48,508 nucleotides of DNA, from NCBI GenBank assembly GCA_963665045.2, contig CAXXJQ010000001.1:1-48508 (forward strand). The letters run 5' to 3'. Every line of letters starts with the position of its first letter. Positions within the stretch are counted from its first letter, which is position 1. Under the pieces are notes generated by a model, which worked only from the letters and a program-made list of their open reading frames with translations, was not told where the DNA came from and searched no databases. Source of the DNA: JAFGRU01 sp016934985. GTDB lineage: Bacteria; Desulfobacterota; Desulfuromonadia; Desulfuromonadales; JAAYDE01. The translations under genes and the position numbers were made by a program. Below, one piece after another: positions 17,256 through 26,278 of this stretch.

Positions 17256-18160
17256 CAGAAATATCCCTCCTGCTTTTTCTTTTCCATGGAACCGGCCTGG
17301 TCATGATCGATCAGGCGCCCCTGGCGCTCGCTGGTCTTGGTCAGCAGCATCTCCTGAATGATTTCCGGCAGGGTCTGGGCTTCAGACTCTATGGCCCCGG
17401 TCAGCGGATAACAGCCCAGGGTGCGGAAACGCACGCTCTTCATCTCGACCTTTTCGCCCGGCAACAGCTCAAGCCGATCGTCATCCAGCAGGATGAGCAT
17501 GCCGTCCCGGTTCACCACCGGGCGCACCTTGGAGTAGTAAAGCGGCACGATGGGGATCCGCTCCAGATGGATGTACTGCCAGATGTCCAGCTCCGTCCAG
17601 TTGGAGAGGGGAAAAACGCGGATGCTTTCCCCCGGCCTGACCCGGCCGTTGTACAGGTTCCACAGCTCCGGACGCTGATTCTTGGGATCCCAACGATGGC
17701 TGCTGGTGCGGAAAGAGAATATCCGCTCCTTGGCGCGCGATTTTTCCTCATCGCGGCGGGCACCTCCGAAAGCAGCGTCAAACTGATATTTATCCAGCGC
17801 CTGTTTGAGTCCTTCGGTTTTCATGATATCGGTATACAATGCCGATCCGTGCACAAAGGGGTTGATGCCGTTATCAATCCCGTCCTGGTTGGTATGGATC
17901 AGCAGTTCAAAGCCGTGCTCCTCGGCCATACGTTTGCGAAAGGTGATCATCTCGCGGAATTTCCAGGTCGTGTCAATATGCATGAGAGGGAAGGGAATTC
18001 GGGAGGGATAGAAAGCTTTGCAGGCCAGGCGCAGCATTACCGAAGAATCCTTGCCGATGGAGTAAAGCATCACCGGGTTTTCAAACTCGGCGACAACCTC
18101 ACGAATGATGTGAATACTCTCCGCCTCCAATTGGCGAAGATGAGTCATGTTCAATTTCAT
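17255..18160 (-). CDS. cysD: Sulfate adenylyltransferase subunit 2 (CysD)
   Basis: The 301-residue catalytic subunit of ATP sulfurylase belongs to the PAPS-reductase/N-type PP-loop family. The PP-loop motif YSIGKDSSVMLRLA is near residues 33-46. FAAFGGARRDEEKSRAKER-type sequence (here DAAFGGARRDEEKSRAKER), FPLSNWTELDIWQYI and the final ERQGRLIDHDQAGSMEKKK are all characteristic of CysD/NodP. Its start overlaps the upstream APS-kinase-like gene by 4 bases (ATGA). No assimilatory reductase genes (cysH, cysI) occur nearby, which supports a role in making PAPS for transfer rather than for sulfur assimilation. Confidence 0.96.
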   Translation of the reverse strand: MKLNMTHLRQLEAESIHIIREVVAEFENPVMLYSIGKDSSVMLRLACKAFYPSRIPFPLMHIDTTWKFREMITFRKRMAEEHGFELLIHTNQDGIDNGINPFVHGSALYTDIMKTEGLKQALDKYQFDAAFGGARRDEEKSRAKERIFSFRTSSHRWDPKNQRPELWNLYNGRVRPGESIRVFPLSNWTELDIWQYIHLERIPIVPLYYSKVRPVVNRDGMLILLDDDRLELLPGEKVEMKSVRFRTLGCYPLTGAIESEAQTLPEIIQEMLLTKTSERQGRLIDHDQAGSMEKKKQEGYF

Positions 18161-18954
18161 TGTTGTTCCGCCTCGGATTGGTCGGGGGAAAAAACATCTC
18201 CATTCTTTTTGAAAACGGGAGCTTTTTTCCCATAAAGAACATGGGTTTTCAGGTAATGAACAATTTGGCGAGCAGCTTCTTCGGAGGTGGTCGAATCGAC
18301 CTCGACCACCATTTCCGGATTTAGCGGCACTTCGTAAGGGCCGTCAACACCTGGAAAATATTGGTACTCCCCGGCCCGGGCCTTCCGATAGTGCCCTTCT
18401 GCATCCCGCCGTTCACACGCCTCAGGCGTGGTTTTGAGATAAACCTCGACAAAGTTCCGAGCCAGCTTACGCGCAAAACGGCGGCTTTCACGGAACGGGG
18501 ACACCGAAGAAAATACCACACAAACCCCATTTCTCTCAAGCATGGCGACGAGATGTCCGGCCCGCCGGACATGATAATCCACTTCCTCAGGCGAAAAACC
18601 GACATCGGGAAAAAGATGGCGGATATCGCTGCTATCCAGCCTTTCGACCTTAAGCCGTTCGTTGACCAACGCCTTGTGAACGGCATCGCCGACGGCCTTT
18701 TTTCCCGAGGCCGGAAGTCCCGTCAACCAAAGGACAAAGGGGGGGATTTCTTTCCGCCCATAACGTATCTTTTCCCACAGACGCTCATGAAAAAAATAGA
18801 GCACCATCTTGATCAGTACTTCCAGCGCCCCAACAGTGATCGCCAAAACAAATTTACCGGTAAAAATAAATACCAGCAGGGCCGTGGTAAGGGTAGCCCA
18901 GGTCCGCCAGGATATGGCCTTCAGAATGGATCTTCTTTTGGTTTCGTAGATCAT
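18157..18954 (-). CDS. Membrane-anchored APS-kinase paralogue: DUF2061 domain fused to a CysC-like domain with altered P-loop
   Basis: The 265-residue protein joins two parts. Residues 1-65 form a DUF2061 domain (SILKAISWRTWATLTTALLV, then EVLIKMVLYFFHERLWEKI) with two membrane segments. From residue 70 it resembles APS kinase. However, its P-loop at 79-87 reads GLPASGKKA, with Lys and Ala where the intact CysNC copy has Ser-Thr, so the residue that normally coordinates Mg is missing. DGDNIR is changed to DSSDIR. VSPFRESR, HYRKARAGEY and FPGVDGPYE are kept. It may be a weak or inactive kinase, a membrane tether for CysDNC, or an APS/PAPS sensor. It is first in the sulfation block and overlaps cysD by 4 bases. 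Confidence 0.8.
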   Translation of the reverse strand: MIYETKRRSILKAISWRTWATLTTALLVFIFTGKFVLAITVGALEVLIKMVLYFFHERLWEKIRYGRKEIPPFVLWLTGLPASGKKAVGDAVHKALVNERLKVERLDSSDIRHLFPDVGFSPEEVDYHVRRAGHLVAMLERNGVCVVFSSVSPFRESRRFARKLARNFVEVYLKTTPEACERRDAEGHYRKARAGEYQYFPGVDGPYEVPLNPEMVVEVDSTTSEEAARQIVHYLKTHVLYGKKAPVFKKNGDVFSPDQSEAEQQ

Positions 18955-19055
18955 TTAGAAATTAGAGGTTTTAACAAAAGACTGGCCCAAAAGACCAAAT
19001 TTACCCCAATTAAAGCACAAGAATTTTTAGCTCCAATCAGGTTTTAAAAAAAGGC

Positions 19056-19376
19056 TCAGGTAGTAACCCCTGTTGCCCGCTCACATCCCCTCAGACAAGC
19101 CAAGTTAAAAAGCTGTCCTCTTTTTTTACTGCGGCAGACCGGGTACTCCTCGTTGAATACCGTCTTATTTTGAACCCAAGCTCTTTTGCAGACCGGCCCG
19201 GGAACAGCTAAATGTTCCTGGGCAAAAAAAACTTTAATGTTACCCTTGAAAACGGGATCAAGAGAGGAAAAACCATGATCCGGCAGAGGGGTACAACCGA
19301 TGGAAAAAAGGGGAATTAAAAGGAAGGGGATCGTCCACCCTGAAAAGAAACCACCAAAAAACTTCATTTGCTTCAT
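19056..19376 (-). CDS. Small cysteine-containing lipoprotein, unknown function
   Basis: From the ATG at 19376 this encodes 106 residues. A lipoprotein signal ends in LIPLFSIGC. The mature part holds four further cysteines in PVCKRA, PVCRSK and ACLRGC, suggesting disulfides in the periplasm. I do not recognise the family. It is on the same strand as the sulfation/capsule block and ends about 100 bases before it. It could be the first gene of that transcript or independent. An upstream ATG at 19439 would add 21 residues ahead of the signal peptide and is unlikely. Confidence 0.55.
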   Translation of the reverse strand: MKQMKFFGGFFSGWTIPFLLIPLFSIGCTPLPDHGFSSLDPVFKGNIKVFFAQEHLAVPGPVCKRAWVQNKTVFNEEYPVCRSKKRGQLFNLACLRGCERATGVTT

Positions 19377-19772
19377 GGACAAACCATTTTCTGCAACTGG
19401 GGAAGATATTAAATTTTCATAACCATAACAAATCAACAAGTGAAATACAATGCTTTCGAATCAAGACAATTTGAGGGGCCTTTGGTAGGGCGCTCCCTAA
19501 CAACGAATCATTTATTATAAATATCAAATTATTTTATATAGATACAAGCACTTTTGGTGCTGGGCAAAATCAATTCACAGAAAAATTTCATTCTACACTA
19601 GGGTTATTCGTGTAAGTCTAACATCGGACTAAAAATCCGCAATGGCGCTTTTATCCATCAAATTTCCCAAGCGATTTTCCCCCCACCGGTGATCTCTGCA
19701 CCCGAAACCTGCTCCTGGACTTGACTCGTTTATTTCTTGCAAACTAACTGAGAAAGTTTACAAAATGGGATT
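19377..19772. other. Divergent intergenic region without a gene
   Basis: These 396 bases separate the minus-strand lipoprotein from the plus-strand activase and must hold promoters for both. The part at 19,500-19,545 is strongly AT-rich. A small hairpin, AGCAC at 19547-19551 with GTGCT at 19557-19561, follows. A TTGACT near 19,720 could be a -35 box for the activase, but the -10 is poor. I saw nothing else. Confidence 0.4.
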
Positions 19773-22700
19773 ATGAAACCGCATTCTAATAAAAGGCAAG
19801 ACAGCAAGCAAATGCCTCAATTTGTCAACCATTTCGAGCCCCCGTCCGTCCCTCTCCCTGCAAAAGCCCGGAAAGTTTTCATCGATGCCGGGACGGAAAG
19901 GCTGCGGATTCATTGTTGTGACTCCGAGCGGAACCTTCTGCAATCCCACACCTTATCCAGCCACAATGATCTGAAGGCTGAGCTGACTGCTTTGGGCCTG
20001 ATCTCCTGCAGCCTGGACACAGATATTTTTCTGACCGGAAAACTTCGTGATCTGGTCCGGGATTTGATCGGCAAGGGCCGTCTGATTCTGCCGGAAGCGG
20101 CCTTATGGTCAGCTGCTACAGCTTTGGCCTCAGACCACCCTGTTGCGATCCTGGAAATTTCAGCTTCGGGATACACGGCGGTTGGCGTCAACCCGGCAGG
20201 CAAACTCCACCAGGACCTTCTCAGCCATCCTCCTCGCTGCGGATCGGGATGCGGTCTTAATCTCGACCGCATCCTGCAAAAATTGAACGTGGCCAGGCAC
20301 AAGGTCGATACGCTCTTGGCCGACTTCACGGGGGATAATGGCAGGAAAAGACGGCAGGAGATCCCAGTGCGCACCGACCGCTGCGGGGTGTTCGCCGCCT
20401 CGGCGACGATCTCGGACAAAAACCAGGGCCTGCCCCTCGAATACGCCCTGGCCGTGACGGTCAAATCGGAAGTTGTGAAAGCCTGTAAAACCATACCCGA
20501 GGGCTTCGAAACGGTGTGGTTGACCGGAGGGGTGTTTGAATGGGGCTTTGCCCGGGACTGCGCCAAGGATTACCTGACCGGCAAGGGCGTTAAAAATATC
20601 TATCACGACCGCGAGGGAAGTCTGCCGTTAAAGGGTCTCATGCACTTGGAGAAGTCGTTGGGTGCCTGCGCTCGTCTGCCCCAGGCGAGTCCTCTTTTCG
20701 ATGCGCCGTCTCTCCTTCGATTGCCTTCCCTCCCAAACACTCACTCCCACCTTGTCGCCAACAATCTGTATCATCGTCTGGAACAATCCCCAAAAACTGC
20801 GCTTGCCGCTGATCATTGGTGGAACAAACCGGTCCTGATGGGACTTGATGTCGGCTCGACCATGGCCAAGCTCGTTGTTGCCGGTGCCGACAACCAGGAA
20901 GTTTTTTACCAAGGAACATGCAGCAACGCCGGGGACACCATCGATACCATCAAGACTCTGCTCTCCGAGCTTACCCAAATAGGCGCTACGACTCTAAATA
21001 TCGCCGGCATTGGTATTACCGGCAGTGCCCGTTTTCAGGTGCAGCAAGCTTTTACCCACATTTACCCGCAACTGGCCGGTCGCCTTCTGGTACTGGTTGA
21101 GAATTACGCTCACGCCCGTGGGTCTCTCGGTCTGGTGAAGGAACACATCGGCCGTCTGAAAAAAGCCGGGCTTGAAACCATTAATGAAGACTTGTGCATC
21201 CTGGTGGATGTCGGTGGGGAAGACACCAAGGTCTCGACTATCGCTCTTAAAAAGGGGGAACTCTTCGACAATGTCATGAACACCAAATGTTCCGCCGGGA
21301 CGGGGAGTCTCATGGACACACTGGCGGCCCTCTTCCATTTCCCGGATATTGGCGAAGCCACCAACCTGGCCTGGAAAGCGGAAAAGGGCTACGCTATCAA
21401 CGCCACCTGCGCCGTCTTTCTGCTAGAGAATGCCCGCCGTCTCGAAGCCCGGGGCATTCCCCGCGAAGAGATCCTGGCTTCGGCCAACCGGGCCATCGCC
21501 GAAAATATGGCACGCAGTCTTTGGAACCGCATCGAGCTGCCACATCATGCCGTGACCCTGCTCCATGGCCAGACCATGCTCAGCGAGCCCCTGCCGGTGG
21601 CCGTGGCCCAACGTCTCCAGGAGCATCTCGGAGCTCCGGCCTATTGCCTTGTCCCTCCGAACCCGGGGCACCGTGCCTGCCTCGGTTTGATAAACACCCT
21701 CGCCGAACAAGGGCTCCGTTCCGCCCGAAGCATTTCGCTGGAAGAGTTCATCCACCAGGACTACCATAAAAAAATCGTCCCATGCCGGGGAACAGTATGC
21801 GGTGATAAGGAAGCACGCTGCAACCGCTCCCATCTAACTGCTGTTGATCCCCAGGGGAAGCAGTTTGGCTTTTTCCTGGGGGGCTGTGCCTCCATCAACG
21901 AGAAGCAAAGTAATTTGGAGAAGAAACCTGACCAGGCACCCGCCACCTACCGTCAGCTATGGCATTTTATGGCCGACGCACTGCCTTCATCTGAAAATCC
22001 GGAACGGCTGGTTATTCCGCGCAGTTTCGCCATATCGGAGTTCGCAACCTTTTTCGCCCATCTTTTTTTACCACTTGGTATTCCGGTCCATGTGGACAAC
22101 CTTGAAAAAGAGGATATCATCCTCGGCCGTGCGCATTTCCCCATCGACACCTGCGCACCTTTCATCGGCGCTATGGGACAGATGCTTCGTCTGGCGAAAG
22201 AACCCCACGGCCTGATCCTCGCTCCACAAATCGAATTTCTCCCTCATTCAGGGGCATCTTTGGGACGCGCCTGCACCGTCAATCAGGGGGGACCTGCCGC
22301 CGCCCGGGCTGTGGCGCTAAAACATTTCCCTCAAGCCCGAATAAACCTTTTTTATGTCGACCTCAAATCATTTGACGGAGAAATTCTCGCCCACAAACTC
22401 CATTCACGCTTGCAATCGGTCTTCCGTCATTACGGCTTGGCCCCCGACCTTGAAAGCTTTCGCCAGATTGTCGCAAGGGCCGTCGAAGCTCAGCTCAACC
22501 TCAAAGCGCGTACCGCCGACAAAGCTGCCGAACTGGTCGAGGAGGCCCTGGCCAAGGGGCACCGGGTGGCTTTGGCTTTGGTTTTGGGACGGGAATATGT
22601 CCTTAATCCGGGTATTTACGACAGCCATATTGGCAGGCTTCTGCGTGACAAGGGGCTCGCGGGCATTCCCGGCCACCTGCTGGAGGTCGATCCGGCCCCT

Positions 22701-24560
22701 GAATTCAAACATCTCTACTGGCGCAACGCCCACACCATTGCCACCCTGACCCAGGCCGCAGCGCGGGGGCAGCTGCACACAATCCTGCGTCATCCCGGCC
22801 TGAAAAAAATCTTTAAAAAAATTGAAAGCAGCGCGAATGGGCCCTTGCCCTTGGTTCAGGTCTCCACATTTTTGTGCGGGCCCGACAGTGTCACCAACCC
22901 TCTCCTCGACCAATTGGCCCGTAACCGTCCGGTCCTGCGTATTCAGTCGGATGCCGCCATCCAGGAATTGGCGCACCTGGAAAACCGCATCAACACCTAC
23001 GTCAAACAGTTAAACGACGGACTGCACCAAACCCTGGCCGGCTTCAACCGGGAGGAATTCGACATCCGGGTTCTTGATCCACTGGTCAACCGCGAACCCC
23101 TCGATAAGGAGAAGGATGTCATCTGTTTCCCCACCCTTTCCGACAACCGCCTGCTTCTGTCGGTGGTGCGCGGTGCAGGATTCACCTGTCTTGACAATTA
23201 TGACGATGACTACGATCTTCAGGCTGCTGTCGCAAGAGGCCGTTCAGTAGCCGGTGATTCCGTTTGCACCCCCCTTGCCGCTGTTTACGGGGATATTCTT
23301 CTAGCTGTAAAAACTTTCAAACGTAGACGTTTGGCTGGTGATCCACAACTGGCTGAAAAAAAACGCCTTCTGATTTTCAACAACAAAGGACTCGGCCCCT
23401 GCCGCCAGGGCCAGTATGTGGAAACCCATAAAATATTTTTACACCAGCACCAGGCTTCATCCAGTGCCTCTGCCCAGGATGAATCGGATGAAGCCATCAT
23501 GCAGTTTCTGGTAGGCCATGAGAACCAAGGCTTTAACATCGGTTTTCCAGACTGGGTATTCCTGCGTGGTATCCAGAGTATTATTCTCCAGGGCGTACTG
23601 CACCAGCTACTGGCCGAGGGCGCAACCCGCTGCCGGAATGGGGATGAATATTCACAATTTTTAAATGACTACAAGGGATTGAAAAAAGAACTTGGAAAGA
23701 TTTTCGAAAAACGCCTGCCGCCATCCCCAAAAAGGCAGCAATGGGGCAAACGCTTTGGTCATATTCCTCTTTTCGGCTGGGTGGTCAAATTTTTTGCCTA
23801 CCGTTGGTACGCTTGCGATCTTTTGAAACCACTGCACTGCTTTTCCCAAAAATGGTGCCATGGTCCGCTGCCAAAGAACGTAATAAAAATACACATTAAT
23901 GGCGAAGTCTACATGCGGACCGCCCAATTTGAAGGCCTGCATCGGAGCTTGCTGGACATCCTTGGCTTCCGGCGCTTTCATCTGACCCAAGCTCCGATAT
24001 GGAGTTTCCTGGAATATAAATTGGGCGGCATGATCATGCGCTCCAAAGAAAGCATCGCCGAAAGCCGAAAGGAAATTCGCCTGGCACATTCCGATGCGTT
24101 TCGGCACAATCGCAAACGCTTTTTGCGCAAAAAACAGAAACGCCTTCTTTTTGTCACCGGAGCCCATTGGCTGTTGCGAAAGATTTTGGCCGCCCCTCTT
24201 TACCGGGCGGCTGAAATTCCCCTTCCTCATGCCATGCCAGACCTCCTTGCCGAAGCCGCTGCAGTCATACCGACCCGGCGGCCCGGCGGTGAGTTGATTC
24301 CCTATGTGGGTGAAACCCTTGTCAAACTCCGGGAAGGATATGATCTGATTCTCAATGTGGCCCCGGAAGGGTGCATGGTCTCCGCCATGGGACAGGTTCT
24401 TTCCCCGGCCATTTGCGAAACCCTTCCCGACACCAGGGGCAAAATATGCCCTCTCTTTTCCCAACAGGGCGATATAGACACCCAGCAGGTAGCTCTAGCC
24501 CTGCTAAAAACTCTAGGACCTCAACGTTTTTACGGTATGGCGGCAGAAAAATCCGATTAA
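19773..24560 (+). CDS. Giant acyl-CoA dehydratase activase-like protein (BadF/BadG/HgdC ATPase plus DUF2229)
   Basis: The 1,595-residue protein has two ASKHA-type ATPase units and a long C-terminal part. The first unit (about residues 30-290, from KVFIDAGTERLRIHC) looks degenerate. The second starts at VLMGLDVGSTMAKLVV (about residue 350) and keeps DVGGEDTKV. It also keeps the two cysteines that bind the shared 4Fe-4S cluster in HgdC, in NTKCSAGTGSLMD and NATCAVFLLE. A DUF2229-like region follows around residues 725-870 (RAHFPIDTCAPF, GRACTVNQGG), related to dehydratase subunits. Such proteins couple ATP hydrolysis to low-potential electron transfer for radical dehydratases or reductases. No partner subunit is encoded here. 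An ATG at 19812 is an alternative start, since neither has a strong Shine-Dalgarno. Confidence 0.85.
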   Translation: MKPHSNKRQDSKQMPQFVNHFEPPSVPLPAKARKVFIDAGTERLRIHCCDSERNLLQSHTLSSHNDLKAELTALGLISCSLDTDIFLTGKLRDLVRDLIGKGRLILPEAALWSAATALASDHPVAILEISASGYTAVGVNPAGKLHQDLLSHPPRCGSGCGLNLDRILQKLNVARHKVDTLLADFTGDNGRKRRQEIPVRTDRCGVFAASATISDKNQGLPLEYALAVTVKSEVVKACKTIPEGFETVWLTGGVFEWGFARDCAKDYLTGKGVKNIYHDREGSLPLKGLMHLEKSLGACARLPQASPLFDAPSLLRLPSLPNTHSHLVANNLYHRLEQSPKTALAADHWWNKPVLMGLDVGSTMAKLVVAGADNQEVFYQGTCSNAGDTIDTIKTLLSELTQIGATTLNIAGIGITGSARFQVQQAFTHIYPQLAGRLLVLVENYAHARGSLGLVKEHIGRLKKAGLETINEDLCILVDVGGEDTKVSTIALKKGELFDNVMNTKCSAGTGSLMDTLAALFHFPDIGEATNLAWKAEKGYAINATCAVFLLENARRLEARGIPREEILASANRAIAENMARSLWNRIELPHHAVTLLHGQTMLSEPLPVAVAQRLQEHLGAPAYCLVPPNPGHRACLGLINTLAEQGLRSARSISLEEFIHQDYHKKIVPCRGTVCGDKEARCNRSHLTAVDPQGKQFGFFLGGCASINEKQSNLEKKPDQAPATYRQLWHFMADALPSSENPERLVIPRSFAISEFATFFAHLFLPLGIPVHVDNLEKEDIILGRAHFPIDTCAPFIGAMGQMLRLAKEPHGLILAPQIEFLPHSGASLGRACTVNQGGPAAARAVALKHFPQARINLFYVDLKSFDGEILAHKLHSRLQSVFRHYGLAPDLESFRQIVARAVEAQLNLKARTADKAAELVEEALAKGHRVALALVLGREYVLNPGIYDSHIGRLLRDKGLAGIPGHLLEVDPAPEFKHLYWRNAHTIATLTQAAARGQLHTILRHPGLKKIFKKIESSANGPLPLVQVSTFLCGPDSVTNPLLDQLARNRPVLRIQSDAAIQELAHLENRINTYVKQLNDGLHQTLAGFNREEFDIRVLDPLVNREPLDKEKDVICFPTLSDNRLLLSVVRGAGFTCLDNYDDDYDLQAAVARGRSVAGDSVCTPLAAVYGDILLAVKTFKRRRLAGDPQLAEKKRLLIFNNKGLGPCRQGQYVETHKIFLHQHQASSSASAQDESDEAIMQFLVGHENQGFNIGFPDWVFLRGIQSIILQGVLHQLLAEGATRCRNGDEYSQFLNDYKGLKKELGKIFEKRLPPSPKRQQWGKRFGHIPLFGWVVKFFAYRWYACDLLKPLHCFSQKWCHGPLPKNVIKIHINGEVYMRTAQFEGLHRSLLDILGFRRFHLTQAPIWSFLEYKLGGMIMRSKESIAESRKEIRLAHSDAFRHNRKRFLRKKQKRLLFVTGAHWLLRKILAAPLYRAAEIPLPHAMPDLLAEAAAVIPTRRPGGELIPYVGETLVKLREGYDLILNVAPEGCMVSAMGQVLSPAICETLPDTRGKICPLFSQQGDIDTQQVALALLKTLGPQRFYGMAAEKSD

Positions 24561-24744
24561 GAAACGCCACAAAGATTTATTCATCTCCTGAATGGGTGAG
24601 ACCAGGCCATAAACAAGCAAAGAAAATAGCAGGGAATTGTCAGAATTCAAGGGAGGATATTAAATACTCGAAGCTCGGCCTGAAATCGCCAAGCAGCTTC
24701 TTTTCTGCTGCAATTCGCCTCTCTAAACACCTCGGCAAAAAACC

Positions 24745-26022
24745 TCAGAGCAGATGCTCAGCCATTTGCTGGGTCCAGATGGCGGATTTGATGGAAACTT
24801 CAGCCAAAACTGCCATATCAACATGCGTTTCTTCACACATGATCTCCAATACGTCGACATCGGCCTTTTCAAGGGTTCTCATCATATCCAGATAAGCTGC
24901 GAAGGGGGATGAGTTGTCAGTATAACCGGCTTTCATCTCTTCTGACAGAGGGAGTTTTTCAACCACCTCGGCCATGGGCGTATCAAGCATGATGTCGATA
25001 AGGGAAAGCATGCCGAAAAGAAACATGGTTTCAGGATTGACCTTCCCGACCTGCTCTCTGATGGCAAGTTCCTCAAGCACTTTGCCCCGGTAAAGGGCCA
25101 TGGCATAGAGCTCCTGGGATTTTCCACTCGACATCATGTCTGACATAACGACCATCTGCAGCCAGTATTTCAATCGTTTGGCACCCAAAAGGTTCACGGC
25201 ATGGCGCACCGAATTGATCTTCATGGAAAGGCCGAAACCGGGGGAGTTCAAAAAGCGCAACAAGCGGTAGGTAATGGTCGGGTCGCTGGAAATAAGCTGA
25301 ACCAGCTTTTCGGGGTCAAGGTCCGGATCATTTAAAGTTTGCAACACCTTGAATCTCGAAGTCTGGGAAGACGATATCTTTCGGCCCTTGAGATTTTCGG
25401 GTCTGGCGAAGAAAAAACCCTGGAAAAGATCAAAACCCAACTCCCGCAGAAACTTGTATTCATCGTTGTTTTCAACCTTTTCGGCAAGCTTCAAGGCGCG
25501 ATTGGCGCTGAGTTCCTCGAAGACCTTCCGGCACCAGTCGGGGTCTTTGCCGAGGACATCGACCTTGATGATATCGGCAAAGTCGAGATATTCCTTCTGC
25601 CAGGGGTAGTCACCAAAATCATCGACGGCAATCAGGTAGCCATCCTGCTTCAGATGGATGATCTTTTCCAGCAGTTGCGGGGAAGGCCGAACGTTTTCGA
25701 GAATCTCAATGACGCAGATCGCAGGCGGCAAAGCCCTTGGCCCATCTTCGAGAATCAACTTCTCAGTGAAATTAAGAAAGATTTTCGTTGTTCGGTCAGC
25801 ATTTTCCTGGGAAATATTGAATCCGGAGGTTGCCACGGAAAGGGCCGCAAAATCCTGCTCCTCCTGGTTGTTTATCTCAGCCCTGTCTTTTTGGGCGCCG
25901 TTGCGGTAAAGAAGCTCATACCCCCAGGTATTGCCATTCCTGTCGAAAATCGGCTGCCGGGCCAGAAAATAATTTTCATAAAAATATTGGTCATGATTTT
26001 CACAATTAAGTTCCAAAGACAT
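24745..26022 (-). CDS. EAL-HDOD signalling protein (YuxH family)
   Basis: The 425-residue protein joins an N-terminal EAL domain (about residues 15-200) to a C-terminal HDOD domain (about residues 205-400). It opens with FLARQPIFDRNGNTWGYELL as in YuxH-type proteins. The EAL signature is YELLYR and other catalytic glutamates and asparagines are not evident, so cyclic-di-GMP hydrolysis is doubtful. LIAVDDFGDYP and ADIIKVDVLG are conserved landmarks. The HDOD part includes DPTITYRLLRFLNSPGFG and AVNLLGAKRLKYWLQ. Such proteins are signalling adaptors in motility and biofilm control. It is a single gene on the minus strand. Confidence 0.85.
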   Translation of the reverse strand: MSLELNCENHDQYFYENYFLARQPIFDRNGNTWGYELLYRNGAQKDRAEINNQEEQDFAALSVATSGFNISQENADRTTKIFLNFTEKLILEDGPRALPPAICVIEILENVRPSPQLLEKIIHLKQDGYLIAVDDFGDYPWQKEYLDFADIIKVDVLGKDPDWCRKVFEELSANRALKLAEKVENNDEYKFLRELGFDLFQGFFFARPENLKGRKISSSQTSRFKVLQTLNDPDLDPEKLVQLISSDPTITYRLLRFLNSPGFGLSMKINSVRHAVNLLGAKRLKYWLQMVVMSDMMSSGKSQELYAMALYRGKVLEELAIREQVGKVNPETMFLFGMLSLIDIMLDTPMAEVVEKLPLSEEMKAGYTDNSSPFAAYLDMMRTLEKADVDVLEIMCEETHVDMAVLAEVSIKSAIWTQQMAEHLL

Positions 26023-26065
26023 TTCGCTTCCGCTCCCCCTGAAAAGTTTCCGCTTATCTGCTCCG

Positions 26066-26091
26066 CCCGGAGTTCAACACTGAATTCCGGG
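26066..26091. repeat. Strong hairpin upstream of the EAL-HDOD gene
   Basis: An 11-base-pair stem with one G-T pair (26066-26076 with 26081-26091) encloses the loop ACAC. It lies 44 bases upstream of the EAL-HDOD start, within its likely 5' untranslated region or promoter. It could also terminate minus-strand transcription arriving from xth. A shorter GCAAAG/CTTTGC hairpin follows at once. No T run is adjacent. Confidence 0.4.
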
Positions 26092-26278
26092 CAAAGCCTT
26101 TGCTTTTCAAGCAAAATTCAATCCAGCAGAACAAATGGCCGGCAGAGCGGGTTTCAGGGGGGATCAGGCTTTGAAGGGGGCAGACCCCGCCCAATTTGGT
26201 CTCCGAAAAAACCGGGGGTGTCACTTGGTTAGTGAAAAACCATTGAGGGCCGAGAGTATCAGAAGTGAAAAAAGTCGC

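Noticed and set aside
17249..18235. A 328-codon plus-strand frame opposite cysD
   Set aside because: cysD is certain on the other strand; this frame is a by-product of its codon usage.
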